In this document: positions 23,683 to 33,606 of the stretch, one piece after another
Layout of the letters: the number at the start of each line of letters is the position of its first letter
Numbering within the stretch: position 1 is the first letter of the stretch
DNA from: Mycobacterium sp. E3198
GTDB taxonomy: Bacteria > Actinomycetota > Actinomycetes > Mycobacteriales > Mycobacteriaceae
Assembly (NCBI RefSeq): GCF_001667015.1
Contig: NZ_LZIS01000155.1
Span: 1 to 64,000 of the forward strand
Length of the DNA stretch: 64,000 nt
Reading direction: 5' to 3'
Position numbers and translations under genes: made by a program
The notes under the pieces: model-generated
The model's input: only the letters and a program-made list of their open reading frames with translations
Databases searched by the model: none
Told to the model about the DNA's origin: nothing

Positions 23683-24660
23683 ATGAACGCACGCTTTCCG
23701 GACGCCGGCACGGTCCGGACCGTCCTGACACTGGCGTCTCGGGCACCCTCGGTGCACAACACCCAACCGTGGCGGTGGCGCGTCGACGCCGCGAGCCTGC
23801 ATCTGTACGCCGACCCCGAACGGCAACTGCCCAACACCGACCCGGACGGCCGGGACCTGATTTTGAGCTGCGGCACCGCGTTGCATCACTGCGTCGCAGC
23901 GTTCGCGGCCGTCGGGTGGCTGTCCAAGGTGACCCGCTTGCCGAACCCCGACGAGCCCAATCACCTGGCGTCGATCGAATTGTCCCCGTACCCCGCCGAC
24001 GCGGCCGATATCGCGATCGCCGCGGCGATACCGCGGCGCCGCACCGACCGGCGGCACTACAGTTCCTGGCCGGTGCCGGTCGCCGACATCGCGCTGATGG
24101 CCGCGCGGGCGGCCCGCAACGGCGTGACGCTGTGCCAGGTCGAGGACCTCGACAAGCTGCACAAGATCGTCGCCGAATCCGTTGCGGAGCACCTGAACCG
24201 CGACTACCTCGCGGAGCTCACCGCGTGGAGCGGGCGCTACGCCTCGGTCGCGGGGGTTCCGGCCCACAGCACGCCGGCATCCGATCCCGCGGCGAAAATA
24301 CCGGGCCGGTTCTTCGCCGGCCCCACGCTGCCCCAGGCGCCGCACTCGGCGCCCGCCGACGACAGCGCCGTCGTCCTCGCGCTGGGGACGCGGACCGACG
24401 ACCGGCTGGCGCGGCTGCGCGCCGGTGAGGCCACCAGCGTCGTCCTGTTGACCGCGACGTCGATGGGGTTGGCCAGCTGCCCGGTCACCGAACCGCTGGA
24501 GATTCCCGGAACGCGCGAGTTGGTCCGGACCGACATCTTCGGCGGGGGCGATTACCCGCAGATGCTGCTGCGGGTGGGCTGGGCGCCGATCAACGCCGAC
24601 CCGTTGCCGGCGACGCCGCGGCGCGAACTGTCCGACTTCGTCGAATGGGTGAACGAGTAG
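23683..24660 (+). CDS. Acg-family nitroreductase, Rv3131-type
   Basis: 325 residues from the ATG at 23683; this start gives MNARFPDAGTVRTVLTLA, which matches the N-terminus of Rv3131 of M. tuberculosis as I recall it, and GAAGGGA lies upstream. The double nitroreductase-like fold of the Acg family is visible (RAPSVHNTQPWRWRV, AIPRRRTDRRHYSSWPVP, YPQMLLRVGWAPINADPLP). Rv3131 is a strongly hypoxia-induced DosR-regulon protein; Acg proteins are thought to sequester flavin and may lack reductase activity. It is followed 35 bp later by the hydrogenase operon, suggesting cotranscription. Confidence 0.92.
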   Translation: MNARFPDAGTVRTVLTLASRAPSVHNTQPWRWRVDAASLHLYADPERQLPNTDPDGRDLILSCGTALHHCVAAFAAVGWLSKVTRLPNPDEPNHLASIELSPYPADAADIAIAAAIPRRRTDRRHYSSWPVPVADIALMAARAARNGVTLCQVEDLDKLHKIVAESVAEHLNRDYLAELTAWSGRYASVAGVPAHSTPASDPAAKIPGRFFAGPTLPQAPHSAPADDSAVVLALGTRTDDRLARLRAGEATSVVLLTATSMGLASCPVTEPLEIPGTRELVRTDIFGGGDYPQMLLRVGWAPINADPLPATPRRELSDFVEWVNE

Positions 24661-24695
24661 CGACGGCAGCGGCGCAGGCGATTTAGGCGGATGAT

Positions 24696-25811
24696 GTGGC
24701 GGTGACCGGAGACCACCGGGTCGCGTTGTTCGACGCGGCCGGCCTGCACCGCCTCGTCGAGGTGCTGATCGAGCGGGGCTACCGCGTGATCGGTCCGACG
24801 TTGCGGGACAACGCGATCGTGCTCGCCGAACTCGAGTCGGCCGACGACCTGCCGCGCGGCTGGGGCGTCGACGTCGCCCCCGGGCACTACCGGGTACGCC
24901 GCCGCGACGACGACGCGGTCTTCGGCCACTCGGCAGGCCCGCAGTCGTTCAAACAGTTCCTGCACCCCCCGCGGCAGCGGATGTGGTCCGGCACCCGCGA
25001 CGGGGCCGGCGACGCTGACGAGGAAGTCCCGCGCTATGCGTTCCTGGGGGTGCGCGGGTGCGACCTGGCCGCGATCGCCACCCTCGACGGCGTGCTCGGC
25101 CGCCCGGACTACCCGGACCGCTCCTTCGTCGGCCGCCGCCGGCAAGCCTTCGTCGTCGCGGTGAACTGCACCGAGCCGGGCGGGCTGTGCTTCTGCGCGT
25201 CGATGGGCACCGGCCCCGCGGCCGGGCCGGGCTACGACCTGGCGCTGACGGAGCGGCTCGGGGGCGACGCGCCGGACTACCTGGTCGACGTCGGCAGCCC
25301 CGAGGGCGCCGACGTGCTGGCGGCGGTTGCGCACCGCGACGCCGATGGTGACGAAATCACCTCTGCGCGTGGCGAAGTCGAGGCCGCGTCGCATCGCATG
25401 GGCCGCCACATGCCGGACACCGATCTGCGGCAACTGCTGATCGAAAACCGCGAATCGCCGCAGTGGGACGAGGTCGCCGACCGCTGTTTGACCTGCGGCA
25501 ACTGCACGATGGTGTGCCCGACCTGCTTTTGCACCACCACCGAGGACGTCAGCGACCTCACCGGCGAGCACGCCGAGCGCTGGCGCCACTGGTCGTCGTG
25601 CTTCGAATTCGACTTCACCTACGTGCACGGCGGCGGCAGCGTCCGGCAGTCCGGCGCCTCGCGCTACCGGCATTGGCTGACCCACAAGCTGGGCAGCTGG
25701 CACGACCAGTTCGGCATGTCGGGCTGCGTCGGCTGTGGCCGCTGCATCGCGTGGTGTCCGACCGGCATCGACATCACCGCCGAGATGAACAAGATGGCCG
25801 GCGATGAGTGA
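24696..25811 (+). CDS. hyhB: Group 3b [NiFe]-hydrogenase, iron-sulfur subunit
   Basis: 371 residues. Two [4Fe-4S] ferredoxin motifs near the C-terminus are complete: [16 protein letters not shown] and [16 protein letters not shown]. The middle [19 protein letters not shown] and the N-terminal regions match the beta subunit of sulfhydrogenase-type enzymes. It carries electrons between the small subunit and the diaphorase. GTG at 24696 is the likely start. The stop overlaps the next gene by 8 bp. In M. smegmatis the equivalent Hyh enzyme is induced in hypoxia and recycles NAD(P)H as H2; the same role is inferred here. Confidence 0.92.
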   Translation: MAVTGDHRVALFDAAGLHRLVEVLIERGYRVIGPTLRDNAIVLAELESADDLPRGWGVDVAPGHYRVRRRDDDAVFGHSAGPQSFKQFLHPPRQRMWSGTRDGAGDADEEVPRYAFLGVRGCDLAAIATLDGVLGRPDYPDRSFVGRRRQAFVVAVNCTEPGGLCFCASMGTGPAAGPGYDLALTERLGGDAPDYLVDVGSPEGADVLAAVAHRDADGDEITSARGEVEAASHRMGRHMPDTDLRQLLIENRESPQWDEVADRCLTCGNCTMVCPTCFCTTTEDVSDLTGEHAERWRHWSSCFEFDFTYVHGGGSVRQSGASRYRHWLTHKLGSWHDQFGMSGCVGCGRCIAWCPTGIDITAEMNKMAGDE

Positions 25812-26640
25812 GCCGGCGTCGGCGATGGCGCCCGTCCCGTACCGGGTGCGCAGCCGCGTGGTGGAGAGCCCCGATTCGGCGACGCTGTGCCTGGAGCCCG
25901 TTGGCGAGGCGCTGCGCATCCCGCAACCCGGGGAGTTCATGATGCTCTACGCGTTCGGGGTGGGCGAGGCCGCGATCTCGATCAGCGGCGACCCGTCGGT
26001 GACCGACGGGTCGATCACGCACACCATCCGCGCCGTCGGGGCGGTGAGCCGCGCGCTGCACGACGCCGAACCGGGCAGCGTCGTCGGGGTCCGCGGCCCG
26101 TTCGGCACCACCTGGGGGCTCGACGAAGCCGCCGGACGGGACCTGGTCATGGTCGCCGGCGGGGTGGGCCTGTGCCCCCTGCGTCCCGCGGTGCTGGGTG
26201 CGCTGGCCGGGCGCGCCCGCTACGGCAAGGTGACGCTCGTCGTCGGCGCCCGCTCCCGGGCCGATTTCGTGTTCGTCGACCAGCTCGAAAAGTGGGCCCA
26301 GGAGCCGCAAATCGAGCTGCACGTCACCGTCGACGTCCCGGTCCAGGGCTGGAGCGGCGAGGTCGGCCTGGTCACCGAGCCGCTGCGCCGGCTCACGCTC
26401 GACCCCGCCCGCACCACCGCCTTCCTGTGCGGGCCGGAGCCGATGCTGCGATTCGGCGCCGAGGCCTTGCTCGCCAAAGGCATTGCGGCGCGGGATATTA
26501 GGGTGTCGCTGGAACGCAACATGCAGTGCGGGGTGGGCTGGTGCGGTCACTGCCAGTTGGGCCCGCTGCTGCTGTGCCGCGACGGCCCCGTCGTCGGCTA
26601 CGACGTCGCCGGCCCGTTGCTCGCCGTGAAGGAGCTGTAG
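25804..26640 (+). CDS. hyhG: Group 3b [NiFe]-hydrogenase, FAD/NAD(P)-binding diaphorase subunit
   Basis: 278 residues of the ferredoxin-NADP reductase type. An FAD-binding barrel ([20 protein letters not shown], then [11 protein letters not shown]) is followed by the NAD(P) domain ([30 protein letters not shown]) and a C-terminal [2Fe-2S] site with cysteines in [14 protein letters not shown] and [10 protein letters not shown]. It links the hydrogenase to NAD(P)H. It overlaps hyhB by 8 bp and ends directly before the ATG of hyhS. Confidence 0.92.
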   Translation: MSEPASAMAPVPYRVRSRVVESPDSATLCLEPVGEALRIPQPGEFMMLYAFGVGEAAISISGDPSVTDGSITHTIRAVGAVSRALHDAEPGSVVGVRGPFGTTWGLDEAAGRDLVMVAGGVGLCPLRPAVLGALAGRARYGKVTLVVGARSRADFVFVDQLEKWAQEPQIELHVTVDVPVQGWSGEVGLVTEPLRRLTLDPARTTAFLCGPEPMLRFGAEALLAKGIAARDIRVSLERNMQCGVGWCGHCQLGPLLLCRDGPVVGYDVAGPLLAVKEL

Positions 26641-27399
26641 ATGAGCCCAACCACGTTGGCCGTGTGGAAGTTCGCCTCCTGCGACGGCTGCCAGCTGACG
26701 CTGCTGGACTGCGAGGACGAGCTGCTCACCCTCGCCGACCAGGTGCAGATCGCCACCTTCGCAGAGGCGTCCAGCGCGATGGTCGGCGGGCCCTACGACG
26801 TGTCGCTGGTCGAGGGCTCGGTCACCACCCACCACGACGAGCAGCGCATCCGTGAGATCCGCGAGCAGTCCAAGGTTCTGGTCACCATCGGCGCGTGCGC
26901 CACGGCCGGGGGAGTGCAGGCGCTGCGCAACTTCGCCGACGTCGCCGAGTTCGCGTCCGTCGTCTACGCCAAGCCCGAGTACGTCGACACGCTGGCCACC
27001 TCGACGCCGGCCTCGGCGCACGTCAAGGTCGACTACCAGCTGCCGGGCTGCCCCATCGACCGCGGTCAACTGCTCGACACCCTCGCGGCGCTGCTGATCG
27101 GGCGCAAACCGCGGCTGCCGGCCAAGACGGTGTGCACCGAGTGCAAGCTGCGCGGGGTCACGTGCGTCGTTGTCTCCGAGGGCATCCCGTGCCTCGGCCC
27201 GGTGACGCACGCGGGCTGTGGGGCGCTGTGCCCCCGGCACCATCGCGGCTGCTTCGGCTGTTTCGGCCCGTCCGCGGTGCCCCGGACCGCGACGCTGATC
27301 CCGCTGCTGCGCCGCGACGGGATGTCCGACGGCGACGTCGACCGGGTGTTCTCGACGTTCAACGTCACCACCTTCAACGCCGAGCGGAGCCGCCCGTGA
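26641..27399 (+). CDS. hyhS: Group 3b [NiFe]-hydrogenase small subunit
   Basis: 252 residues. The proximal-cluster region is visible as [25 protein letters not shown] and LPGCPID, followed by a Cys-rich C-terminal part ([36 protein letters not shown]) for additional [4Fe-4S] clusters. This is the layout of the soluble, non-exported small subunits related to the 20-kDa subunit of complex I; there is no Tat signal, in agreement with a cytoplasmic enzyme. The ATG follows the hyhG stop without a gap, and the gene overlaps hyhL by 4 bp. Confidence 0.93.
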   Translation: MSPTTLAVWKFASCDGCQLTLLDCEDELLTLADQVQIATFAEASSAMVGGPYDVSLVEGSVTTHHDEQRIREIREQSKVLVTIGACATAGGVQALRNFADVAEFASVVYAKPEYVDTLATSTPASAHVKVDYQLPGCPIDRGQLLDTLAALLIGRKPRLPAKTVCTECKLRGVTCVVVSEGIPCLGPVTHAGCGALCPRHHRGCFGCFGPSAVPRTATLIPLLRRDGMSDGDVDRVFSTFNVTTFNAERSRP

Positions 27400-28688
27400 C
27401 CGAGTCAAACCGCACGCTGAGCGTCGGCACGCTGACCCGGGTCGAAGGCGAGGGCGCGCTGCACGTCACGCTGAAGGACGGGGCCCTGGACAGCGTGCAG
27501 CTCAACATCTACGAGCCGCCGCGGTTTTTCGAGGCCTTTCTGCGCGGGCGCGCCCACACCGAGCCGCCCGACCTGACCGCGCGGGTCTGCGGCATCTGCC
27601 CGGTCGCCTATCAGGTCAGCGCGTGCAACGCGATCGAAGACGCCTGCGGCGTCCGGGTGGACGACGAGCTGGTCGCGCTGCGGCGCCTGCTGTACTGCGG
27701 CGAATGGATCCACAGCCACGTCCTGCACATCTACCTGCTGCACGCGCCGGACTTCCTCGGCTATCCCGACATCATCGGGATGGCGCGCGACCACGCCCAG
27801 GCCGTCGAGCGCGGGCTGGCGCTGAAGAAGGCGGGCAACCAGCTGATGGAGTTCGTCGGCGGGCGCGCGATACACCCCGTCAACGTGCGGCTGGGCGGAT
27901 TCTATTCGGTGCCAACGCGATCAGACTTCAAGCCGATCGCCGAGACGTTGCGCCACGCGTTGGAGGGCGCGCTGGCGACCGTCGAATGGGTGTCCGGTTT
28001 CGAGTTCCCCGACCTCGAGCTCGACCACGAGTTCCTGGCGCTCGCGGCGCCGGGCCGGTACCCCATCGAGGACGGCACGATCGCGCGCAGCGCGGGCCCG
28101 TCGTTTCCCGTGGCCGACTTCACCGCGCACGTCGCCGAGTCGCAGGTGCCCTACTCCACCGCGCTGCACGCGACCCTCGACGGCGGACGCTATCTGACGG
28201 GGCCCCTGGCGCGGTTCTCGCTGAACTCGGCGACGCTGTCGCCCGTCGCTGCGCAGGCCGCCGCCCGGGCCGGGCTGACGGGCGGATGCCGAAACCCGTT
28301 CCGCAGCATCGTCGTCCGCGCCGTCGAGGTCGTCTACGCGATCGAGGAGGCGCTGCGGATCATCGGCGACTACCAGCGGCCGTCGCGCCCCTTCGTCGAC
28401 GTCCCGGCGCGGCCCGGCGTAGGGCACGGCGTCAGCGAGGCGCCCCGCGGCCTGCTGTATCACCGCTACCGGATCGGCGAGGACGGGCTGGTTTCCGCGG
28501 CGACGATCGTCCCGCCGACCTCCCAAAACCAGGCGGCCATCGAGGCCGACCTGGCCCGCCTGGTGTCCGGCAACCTCGCCCTCGACGATGCCGCGCTGAC
28601 GGCGTTGTGCGAGCAGTTGATTCGCAGCTACGACCCGTGCATCTCGTGTTCGGCGCACTTCCTGAAGCTGACGGTCGACCGGCGATGA
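27396..28688 (+). CDS. hyhL: Group 3b [NiFe]-hydrogenase large subunit
   Basis: 430 residues from the GTG at 27396 (GTGA overlap with hyhS). Both nickel-binding motifs are present: [13 protein letters not shown] near residue 60 and the C-terminal [14 protein letters not shown], giving four cysteines for the Ni-Fe centre. The L1 motif has Tyr in place of the His common in other groups, which I recall as usual for group 3b. The C-terminal peptide after the last motif (TVDRR) is the part removed by the maturation protease encoded next. The chain is complete. Confidence 0.94.
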   Translation: MTESNRTLSVGTLTRVEGEGALHVTLKDGALDSVQLNIYEPPRFFEAFLRGRAHTEPPDLTARVCGICPVAYQVSACNAIEDACGVRVDDELVALRRLLYCGEWIHSHVLHIYLLHAPDFLGYPDIIGMARDHAQAVERGLALKKAGNQLMEFVGGRAIHPVNVRLGGFYSVPTRSDFKPIAETLRHALEGALATVEWVSGFEFPDLELDHEFLALAAPGRYPIEDGTIARSAGPSFPVADFTAHVAESQVPYSTALHATLDGGRYLTGPLARFSLNSATLSPVAAQAAARAGLTGGCRNPFRSIVVRAVEVVYAIEEALRIIGDYQRPSRPFVDVPARPGVGHGVSEAPRGLLYHRYRIGEDGLVSAATIVPPTSQNQAAIEADLARLVSGNLALDDAALTALCEQLIRSYDPCISCSAHFLKLTVDRR

Positions 28689-29161
28689 CGGCCGGGGTCG
28701 TCGACGCAGTCGTTATCGGCCTTGGCAATCGCTACCGCCGAGACGACGGCGTCGGCATCGTGGCGGCCGACGAGCTGGAGCGGTTGGGGCTGAGCGGGGT
28801 TCGGGTCGTCACCGACATCGCGGAGCCGATGAGCCTGCTTCAGGCGTGGTCGGGGGCGCGGTTCGCCGTGGTGATCGATGGCGCGGTCGGGTCGCCGCCG
28901 GCGCCCGGCCGCGTCCGGCGCTGCGCCCTGGGCGACGTGGCGTCCGGCGACGGCCTGAGTTCGCACGGCATCGATCTCGTGCGCACCCACGCCCTGGGCG
29001 AGGCGCTCGGTCGGGTGCCGGCCGAGCTGGTGTTGCTCACCGTCGAAGTGGCCGACACCGGTCATGGCGTCGGCTTGACCCCTCCCGTCGAGCGCGCGGT
29101 TGCCGAGGTGGTCGACATGGCGGTGGGCGAGATCGGGCGGGTCGCCGCTCATGGGACTTAG
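28685..29161 (+). CDS. Hydrogenase maturation protease
   Basis: 158 residues. The N-terminal VVIGLGNRYRRDDGVGIVAADEL is the signature of HycI/HyaD-type endopeptidases; the acidic residues in RDDGVG bind the nickel of the large-subunit precursor. These enzymes cut the C-terminal extension after Ni insertion. The ATG overlaps the hyhL stop (ATGA). No hyp accessory genes are in this window, so nickel and iron assembly must be encoded elsewhere. Confidence 0.92.
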   Translation: MTAGVVDAVVIGLGNRYRRDDGVGIVAADELERLGLSGVRVVTDIAEPMSLLQAWSGARFAVVIDGAVGSPPAPGRVRRCALGDVASGDGLSSHGIDLVRTHALGEALGRVPAELVLLTVEVADTGHGVGLTPPVERAVAEVVDMAVGEIGRVAAHGT

Positions 29162-30551
29162 GGCGAGCGCGGTCGCGGCGCGCGGTCGCCAACGCGTCCT
29201 GGTCGGCGCGGGCGTCCCGGCGGCCCGCTTCGGCAGCGTCGCGATCCTGCTCTGCGCCCTGGGCTGGTTGGCGCTGTTGGCGGTGCGCGAGTACCTCGGC
29301 TACGAGCGGGCCGCCCCGGGCCGGTTCGGATGGTCGGTTGCGCTGCTGGCCGCGGCGGCCCTGATCGCGCGCGGCATCTTTTTGGGCCGGCCGGTTACCG
29401 CCGGGCACGCGACGGTCGCGGCCGCCGCGGCGGGCGCGGGCGTGTCCGCGCACTTCCTGTCATATGGCGCGCTCGGGAACGTCCTCATCGCGGTCAGTGG
29501 GCTCGCGCTCATGTCGCCGACGACGGCCAAACCGCAACCGGAGCTGCTGGATCGGGTCTGGGCGCTCGTCGACGCCACATCCGGCGACGCGCTGGCGCCC
29601 TTTGCCCTGCACTCGAGCAAGAGCTATTACTTCAGCGCCGAGGGCTCCGCGGCGATCGCGTACCGCACCCGGCTCGGCTTCGCCGTCGTCAGCGGCGACC
29701 CGATCGGCGACGCCGCCCAATTCGAACCGCTGGTGGCAGATTTCGTCGGCATGTGCCGAAGCCGGGGGTGGCAGATCATCGTGCTGGCCGGCGGGGAGCG
29801 GCACCTGGGGCTCTGGCGCGACGACGTGGTCGGGCACAAGATGCTCGCGGTGCCGATCGGCCGCGACGTCGTCGTCGACGTCCGCCGCTTCACGTTGCGG
29901 GGGCGCCGCTTTCGCAACCTGCGCCAGGCGGTGCAGCGGACCCGCAACGGCGGAGTCACCACGCAGATCGTCGACGAGCAGGAGCTGGACGCCGCGCTGA
30001 CGGCCGAGCTGACCGAGGTGCTCTACGCCGCGCACCGCGCGGCGCGCACCGAACGCGGGTTCTGCATGAACCTCGACGGGGCCCTGCGGGGCCGCTACCC
30101 GGGGGTCAAGCTGGCGATCGCGCGCGACCGGCGCGGGCGGGTCGTGGCGTTTCATCGGTACGCGACCGCCGATGCGGGGCGAGAAGTCAGCCTCGACGCG
30201 CCGTTTCGCCGCCCGGACGCCCCGAACGGCGTCGACGAGCGCCTCAGCGCAGACATGATCACCGATGCGAAAAGCAAGGGGGCGCTGCGCTTTTCGCTGG
30301 CGTTCGCCGCCTTTCCGGAGATCTTCGATGCCGCCCAACCCGCCGCGGCGCAGCGGGTCGCGTATCGGTTGATCCACCTGCTGGACCCGTTGATCCGGCT
30401 CGAGTCGCTGTACCGCTATCTGCGCAAGTTCCATGCGCTGGCGCAGCGGCGCTACGTGGTGCTCTGCGCCCACCACATCCCGGCGGCGCTGCTGGTGTTG
30501 CTGTCGCTGGAGTTCCTGCCGCGCCCGCGGCGCCACCGGCTGGTGCGATGA
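29151..30551 (+). CDS. DUF2156/MprF-like membrane-anchored aminoacyl-transferase
   Basis: 466 residues from the ATG at 29151, overlapping the protease gene by 11 bp. About three or four N-terminal membrane helices (FGSVAILLCALGWLALLAV, VALLAAAALIARGIF) precede a large cytoplasmic domain with the tandem GNAT-like fold of lysyl-phosphatidylglycerol synthases (SKSYYFSAEGSAAIAYR, VSGDPIGD, VPIGRDVVVDVRRF, YPGVKLAIARD). MprF proteins add amino acids to lipids; this one lacks the long flippase part. It is the last gene of the hydrogenase transcript, and the reason for that is unknown. The substrate is inferred from family only. Confidence 0.8.
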   Translation: MGLRASAVAARGRQRVLVGAGVPAARFGSVAILLCALGWLALLAVREYLGYERAAPGRFGWSVALLAAAALIARGIFLGRPVTAGHATVAAAAAGAGVSAHFLSYGALGNVLIAVSGLALMSPTTAKPQPELLDRVWALVDATSGDALAPFALHSSKSYYFSAEGSAAIAYRTRLGFAVVSGDPIGDAAQFEPLVADFVGMCRSRGWQIIVLAGGERHLGLWRDDVVGHKMLAVPIGRDVVVDVRRFTLRGRRFRNLRQAVQRTRNGGVTTQIVDEQELDAALTAELTEVLYAAHRAARTERGFCMNLDGALRGRYPGVKLAIARDRRGRVVAFHRYATADAGREVSLDAPFRRPDAPNGVDERLSADMITDAKSKGALRFSLAFAAFPEIFDAAQPAAAQRVAYRLIHLLDPLIRLESLYRYLRKFHALAQRRYVVLCAHHIPAALLVLLSLEFLPRPRRHRLVR

Positions 30552-30552
30552 G

Positions 30553-30987
30553 TCAGGCGCGCTCGCGGCTGCCCAGCAGCGGCGGGCCGAACCGGAACCG
30601 GCGGCCGGTGACCACCTCGGGCATCACCCGCACGTAGTGGGTCTTCTCGGTCGAAGTCCACGGCAGCAGCTGGGCGCGTTCGGCCTCCTCGATCTGCTCG
30701 TCGGTGCGCAGCGAGCGCGCCCGGCCCTTGACGATGACGCTCCAGCCCTCGGCGACGTTGTGGTCGTCGACCTCGAACAGCACCCGGTTGTTGATCGCGG
30801 TGCTGACCAGCTTGGTGCCCTCCGCGGTGCGAAACAGCACGGTGCGGTTCTGGACGGCGTAGTTCACGGGGAAGATCTCGGGCTGGCCGTCCACGCTGGT
30901 GACCAACCGTCCCAGCGTGACGCCGGCCATCAGGTCCCAACACTCGTGCACCGGCAGGATGGTCACCACATCATCGGTCCCGGACAT
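30553..30987 (-). CDS. Pyridoxamine 5'-phosphate oxidase-like flavin/F420-binding protein
   Basis: 144 residues with the split-barrel pattern: LVTSVDGQPEIFPVNYAV, VLFRTAEGTKL, VLFEVDDHN, and WSVIVKGRARSL. The family binds FMN, F420 or heme-related ligands and includes Rv3129, a DosR-regulon protein of similar sequence type. It ends one base from the convergent MprF-like gene and is the last gene of the minus-strand series running from the acyl-CoA ligase at 37359. It follows the Acg-type gene by 61 bp. Confidence 0.85.
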   Translation of the reverse strand: MSGTDDVVTILPVHECWDLMAGVTLGRLVTSVDGQPEIFPVNYAVQNRTVLFRTAEGTKLVSTAINNRVLFEVDDHNVAEGWSVIVKGRARSLRTDEQIEEAERAQLLPWTSTEKTHYVRVMPEVVTGRRFRFGPPLLGSRERA

Positions 30988-31048
30988 CAGCCACCCTTCT
31001 TCGATGGGTCAAAGTTCTTCAACCACTTGGCGGTTCGTGCAAGTGTAG

Positions 31049-32026
31049 CTAGTGGACGCGCAGCACGTGGTCCGGCGTGCGCCTTGGGGTGGGCGGGGGA
31101 ACGGCCTCCATCGGCGGCGCTATGCCGGCGCGGATCAGCACCTGCGGCTGGCCGCCGTCGGCGAGCACGCCGCGCACGATGTCGCGGCTTTCGTCGAGCT
31201 CGATCAGGTGGGTCAGCGTGCAGGTCGCCAGGAACGCCATCGTGCACTCCAGCAACACGGTCGACAACACCTCGCCGCACCGCAACACGTCGGCACGGGT
31301 GTCCCCGGGGGTGGACAGCACCAGGATCTTCGACCAGTCCACCGCGACCTCGGGACGCCGGTCCGCGTGGGTCCGGACCGGGAATTCGCGCGCCACGTCC
31401 ACCCGGCCGCTTTCCTTGTCGGACAACAGCGCGGGGGGCGGCACGCCCGCGTGCGACGCGAACGGCGAAGTCCACCACTCGAGTTCGGCGTGATAGGACG
31501 CGTCGTCGCGGCGCAGCGCCTCGGTGAGCCGGGAGGCCTGCGCCAGCGTGGGTCGCGCGTCGTCGGCGAGCACGTCGAGCGTCACCTCGCTCTCGTCCAG
31601 GGTGCTGCGCAGGACGGGCTCGAAGAGGTGCCAATAGGTGGGCTCGCCCATCGGGAGCCGGTCGGTGCGGCGATGCAGGATCGCGTTGGCGCGGTCGCGC
31701 TGCGCGCGCGTGACAAGCTCGACCGGACGGAATTCGATCGTCGCGAGATGGTTCGGGTCGTTGGGGTTGGGAAACCGTTCGGTCTGAGCGCCCCAGCCCG
31801 CGGCGAGCATCGCGACCCGGACATGATCGAGCGCGGCGCCACAGCTGAGGATCGCTTCCCGGCCGGAACGGTCGGTGCCCGGCACCGTCCGGTCGCGGTC
31901 GACGAACAGGTGCAGGGCGCCATCCTCGGCCACCCACCGCCACGGCTGGCTGTTGTGCACCGAGGGAGCCCGGCACGCGAGCTGCACCGCCCTTGTCAGG
32001 GTCGGTGCGTCCGGCGTCGCGTTCAT
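31049..32026 (-). CDS. Acg-family nitroreductase
   Basis: 325 residues with the Acg pattern: [54 protein letters not shown] and WWTSPFASHAGVPPPALL. It resembles Rv2032/Rv3127 of M. tuberculosis. These proteins have two fused nitroreductase-like halves; the family is induced by hypoxia and nitric oxide through DosR. It lies 91 bp after the acyl carrier protein gene on the same strand and could share its transcript. Function beyond flavin binding is unproven. Confidence 0.9.
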   Translation of the reverse strand: MNATPDAPTLTRAVQLACRAPSVHNSQPWRWVAEDGALHLFVDRDRTVPGTDRSGREAILSCGAALDHVRVAMLAAGWGAQTERFPNPNDPNHLATIEFRPVELVTRAQRDRANAILHRRTDRLPMGEPTYWHLFEPVLRSTLDESEVTLDVLADDARPTLAQASRLTEALRRDDASYHAELEWWTSPFASHAGVPPPALLSDKESGRVDVAREFPVRTHADRRPEVAVDWSKILVLSTPGDTRADVLRCGEVLSTVLLECTMAFLATCTLTHLIELDESRDIVRGVLADGGQPQVLIRAGIAPPMEAVPPPTPRRTPDHVLRVH

Positions 32027-32117
32027 ACCTCGACGGTAGGCGTCATCCGGGCCGGCGGCCAGGGCCGTTCGACCCAGCCCGCGGGGGTCATTCGGATGCC
32101 GAAGGGCCCCAACGGGC

Positions 32118-32372
32118 CTAAGCCGAGGCGTTCTTTTCGACGTAGCCGACCACGTCGGCCAACGTCCGCAGCGACGCGTAGTCCGATTCGGGGATGTCCA
32201 CGTGCAGCCGGCGGTGAATGCCGCGCAGGAAGCTCAGCCAGTCCATCGAATCGAGGTCGACCTGGTCGCGCAGCAGGACGTCGTCGCGGATGTCGCCTGG
32301 CTCGACTTCGGGGGCAATCGTGGTCAGCACGGACAGCACCGCCGAGCGGGTGTCTTCGTTCGTCGTCGTCAT
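32118..32372 (-). CDS. Acyl carrier protein
   Basis: 84 residues, the normal size of a free-standing ACP. The phosphopantetheine site is Ser42 in DLDSMDWLSFL, at the start of helix 2, with acidic surroundings. It lies 7 bp after the E2 acyltransferase gene and belongs to the operon of CoA ligase, E1 alpha, E1 beta and E2. A dedicated ACP next to a 2-oxoacid dehydrogenase E2 is unusual and suggests that the acyl group is passed to ACP, either by E2 or by the CoA ligase. Confidence 0.88.
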   Translation of the reverse strand: MTTTNEDTRSAVLSVLTTIAPEVEPGDIRDDVLLRDQVDLDSMDWLSFLRGIHRRLHVDIPESDYASLRTLADVVGYVEKNASA

Positions 32373-32379
32373 CGTGAGC

Positions 32380-33606
32380 TCACTTTTCTAAGAGGTCGGG
32401 CTGGCCGAGCAACTCGTTGATGGCTTTCAGGAACAGAGCCCCCCGGTGGCCGTCACTCGCCCGGTGGTCGGCGGCGAGCGTGGCTTGCACCGTGGGGACC
32501 ACGCGGATCCCGCCGTCGATGACGCAGACGCGTTGCGCCGGCTGGCCGAAACCGACCAGCGCCACCTGCGGCGGGTAGATGACACCGAACACCGCGTCGA
32601 CGCCTTGGTCGCCGAGGTTGGTGACCGTAATCGTCGGATCCGACATTTCGGAGCTCCGCAGCGAGAAGGAGCGCGCCCGCGCGACCAGATCGGTGAGGTC
32701 GTCCATCAGCTCGTCGAGCTTCTTCTCCGGGACGTCGTGGATGGCCGGTGCGACGAGACCGCCGCCGCGCAGCGAGATCCCGACCCCGACGTGGACCCCG
32801 TTGGCGGGTTGGAAGCCGTCGTCCCGCCAAAACCCGTTGAACTCGCCGAACCGCTGCGCGGCGACGCCGACGGCCTTCAATAGCAGGACGGCCGGCAGGA
32901 CGCGTTCGTCGATGGAGCGCTGCGCGTTGCGGGTGGTCAGCCACGTCAGCGCGTTCTCCAGCACGATCTCCTCGGCGAGGTAGTAGTGCGGGATCTCGCG
33001 CTTGGACCGGCTCATCGCCGCCGCGATCGACTTGCGCATCAGCGCCGCGCGGTCGGCCGGCTTGGTCTTGGCCGGGGGCTCGGCCGCCGGTTTGGCGGCG
33101 CGCCGGGCGGCGGCGGCGTGCGCGAGGCCGGCGGCCGGGTGCTCGACGTCGCTGATGGTGACGGCGCCCTGCGGACCGGTGCCGCTCACCGCGCCGACGT
33201 CGACGTGCAGCGATTGGGCCAGCCGGCGCGCGGCCGGCGAGACCCAGCGACGATGTTGCGGGGCGCCGGGGGAGGTGACGGCCGGATGCGGCTGGGACGG
33301 CGCCGCCGACGGTGTGGTGACCTCGCGCGCCGCCGGCCGGGGCTTTTCGGCCCGCTTTTCCGCCTTCTCGCCGGGGGCCAGCAGCGTCGCCAACGGGGCG
33401 CCCACTTGGACGGTTTCACCCACCGGAACAAGCAGCTCGCTGACCGTCCCCTCCTGCCAGCATTCGACTTCCACCGCGGCCTTGGTCGTCTCCACGACCG
33501 CGACGATCTGCCCGCGGGTGATCTTGTCGCCGGGCTTGACCAGCCACTCGTTGAGCGTGCCCTCGTCCATGTCGGCGCCCAGCGCCGGCATCGTGAACTC
33601 GATCAT
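32380..33606 (-). CDS. 2-oxoacid dehydrogenase E2 (lipoyl acyltransferase)
   Basis: 408 residues. Domains in order: lipoyl domain (residues 1-76, lipoylated Lys42 in [11 protein letters not shown]), a Pro/Ala-rich linker, a peripheral subunit-binding domain ([20 protein letters not shown]) and the catalytic acyltransferase core ending with [20 protein letters not shown], which holds the active-site His. The enzyme moves the acyl group from E1 to CoA or another thiol. E1 beta overlaps it by 4 bp. No E3 (dihydrolipoamide dehydrogenase) is encoded here, so the housekeeping Lpd must serve it. Confidence 0.93.
   Translation of the reverse strand: MIEFTMPALGADMDEGTLNEWLVKPGDKITRGQIVAVVETTKAAVEVECWQEGTVSELLVPVGETVQVGAPLATLLAPGEKAEKRAEKPRPAAREVTTPSAAPSQPHPAVTSPGAPQHRRWVSPAARRLAQSLHVDVGAVSGTGPQGAVTISDVEHPAAGLAHAAAARRAAKPAAEPPAKTKPADRAALMRKSIAAAMSRSKREIPHYYLAEEIVLENALTWLTTRNAQRSIDERVLPAVLLLKAVGVAAQRFGEFNGFWRDDGFQPANGVHVGVGISLRGGGLVAPAIHDVPEKKLDELMDDLTDLVARARSFSLRSSEMSDPTITVTNLGDQGVDAVFGVIYPPQVALVGFGQPAQRVCVIDGGIRVVPTVQATLAADHRASDGHRGALFLKAINELLGQPDLLEK

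Noticed and set aside
32027..32117. DosR box in the gap between the ACP gene and the Acg gene
   Set aside because: GAAGGGCCCCAACGGGCCTA has GC-rich symmetry but only a poor fit to the consensus, and the gap can be explained as intra-operon.
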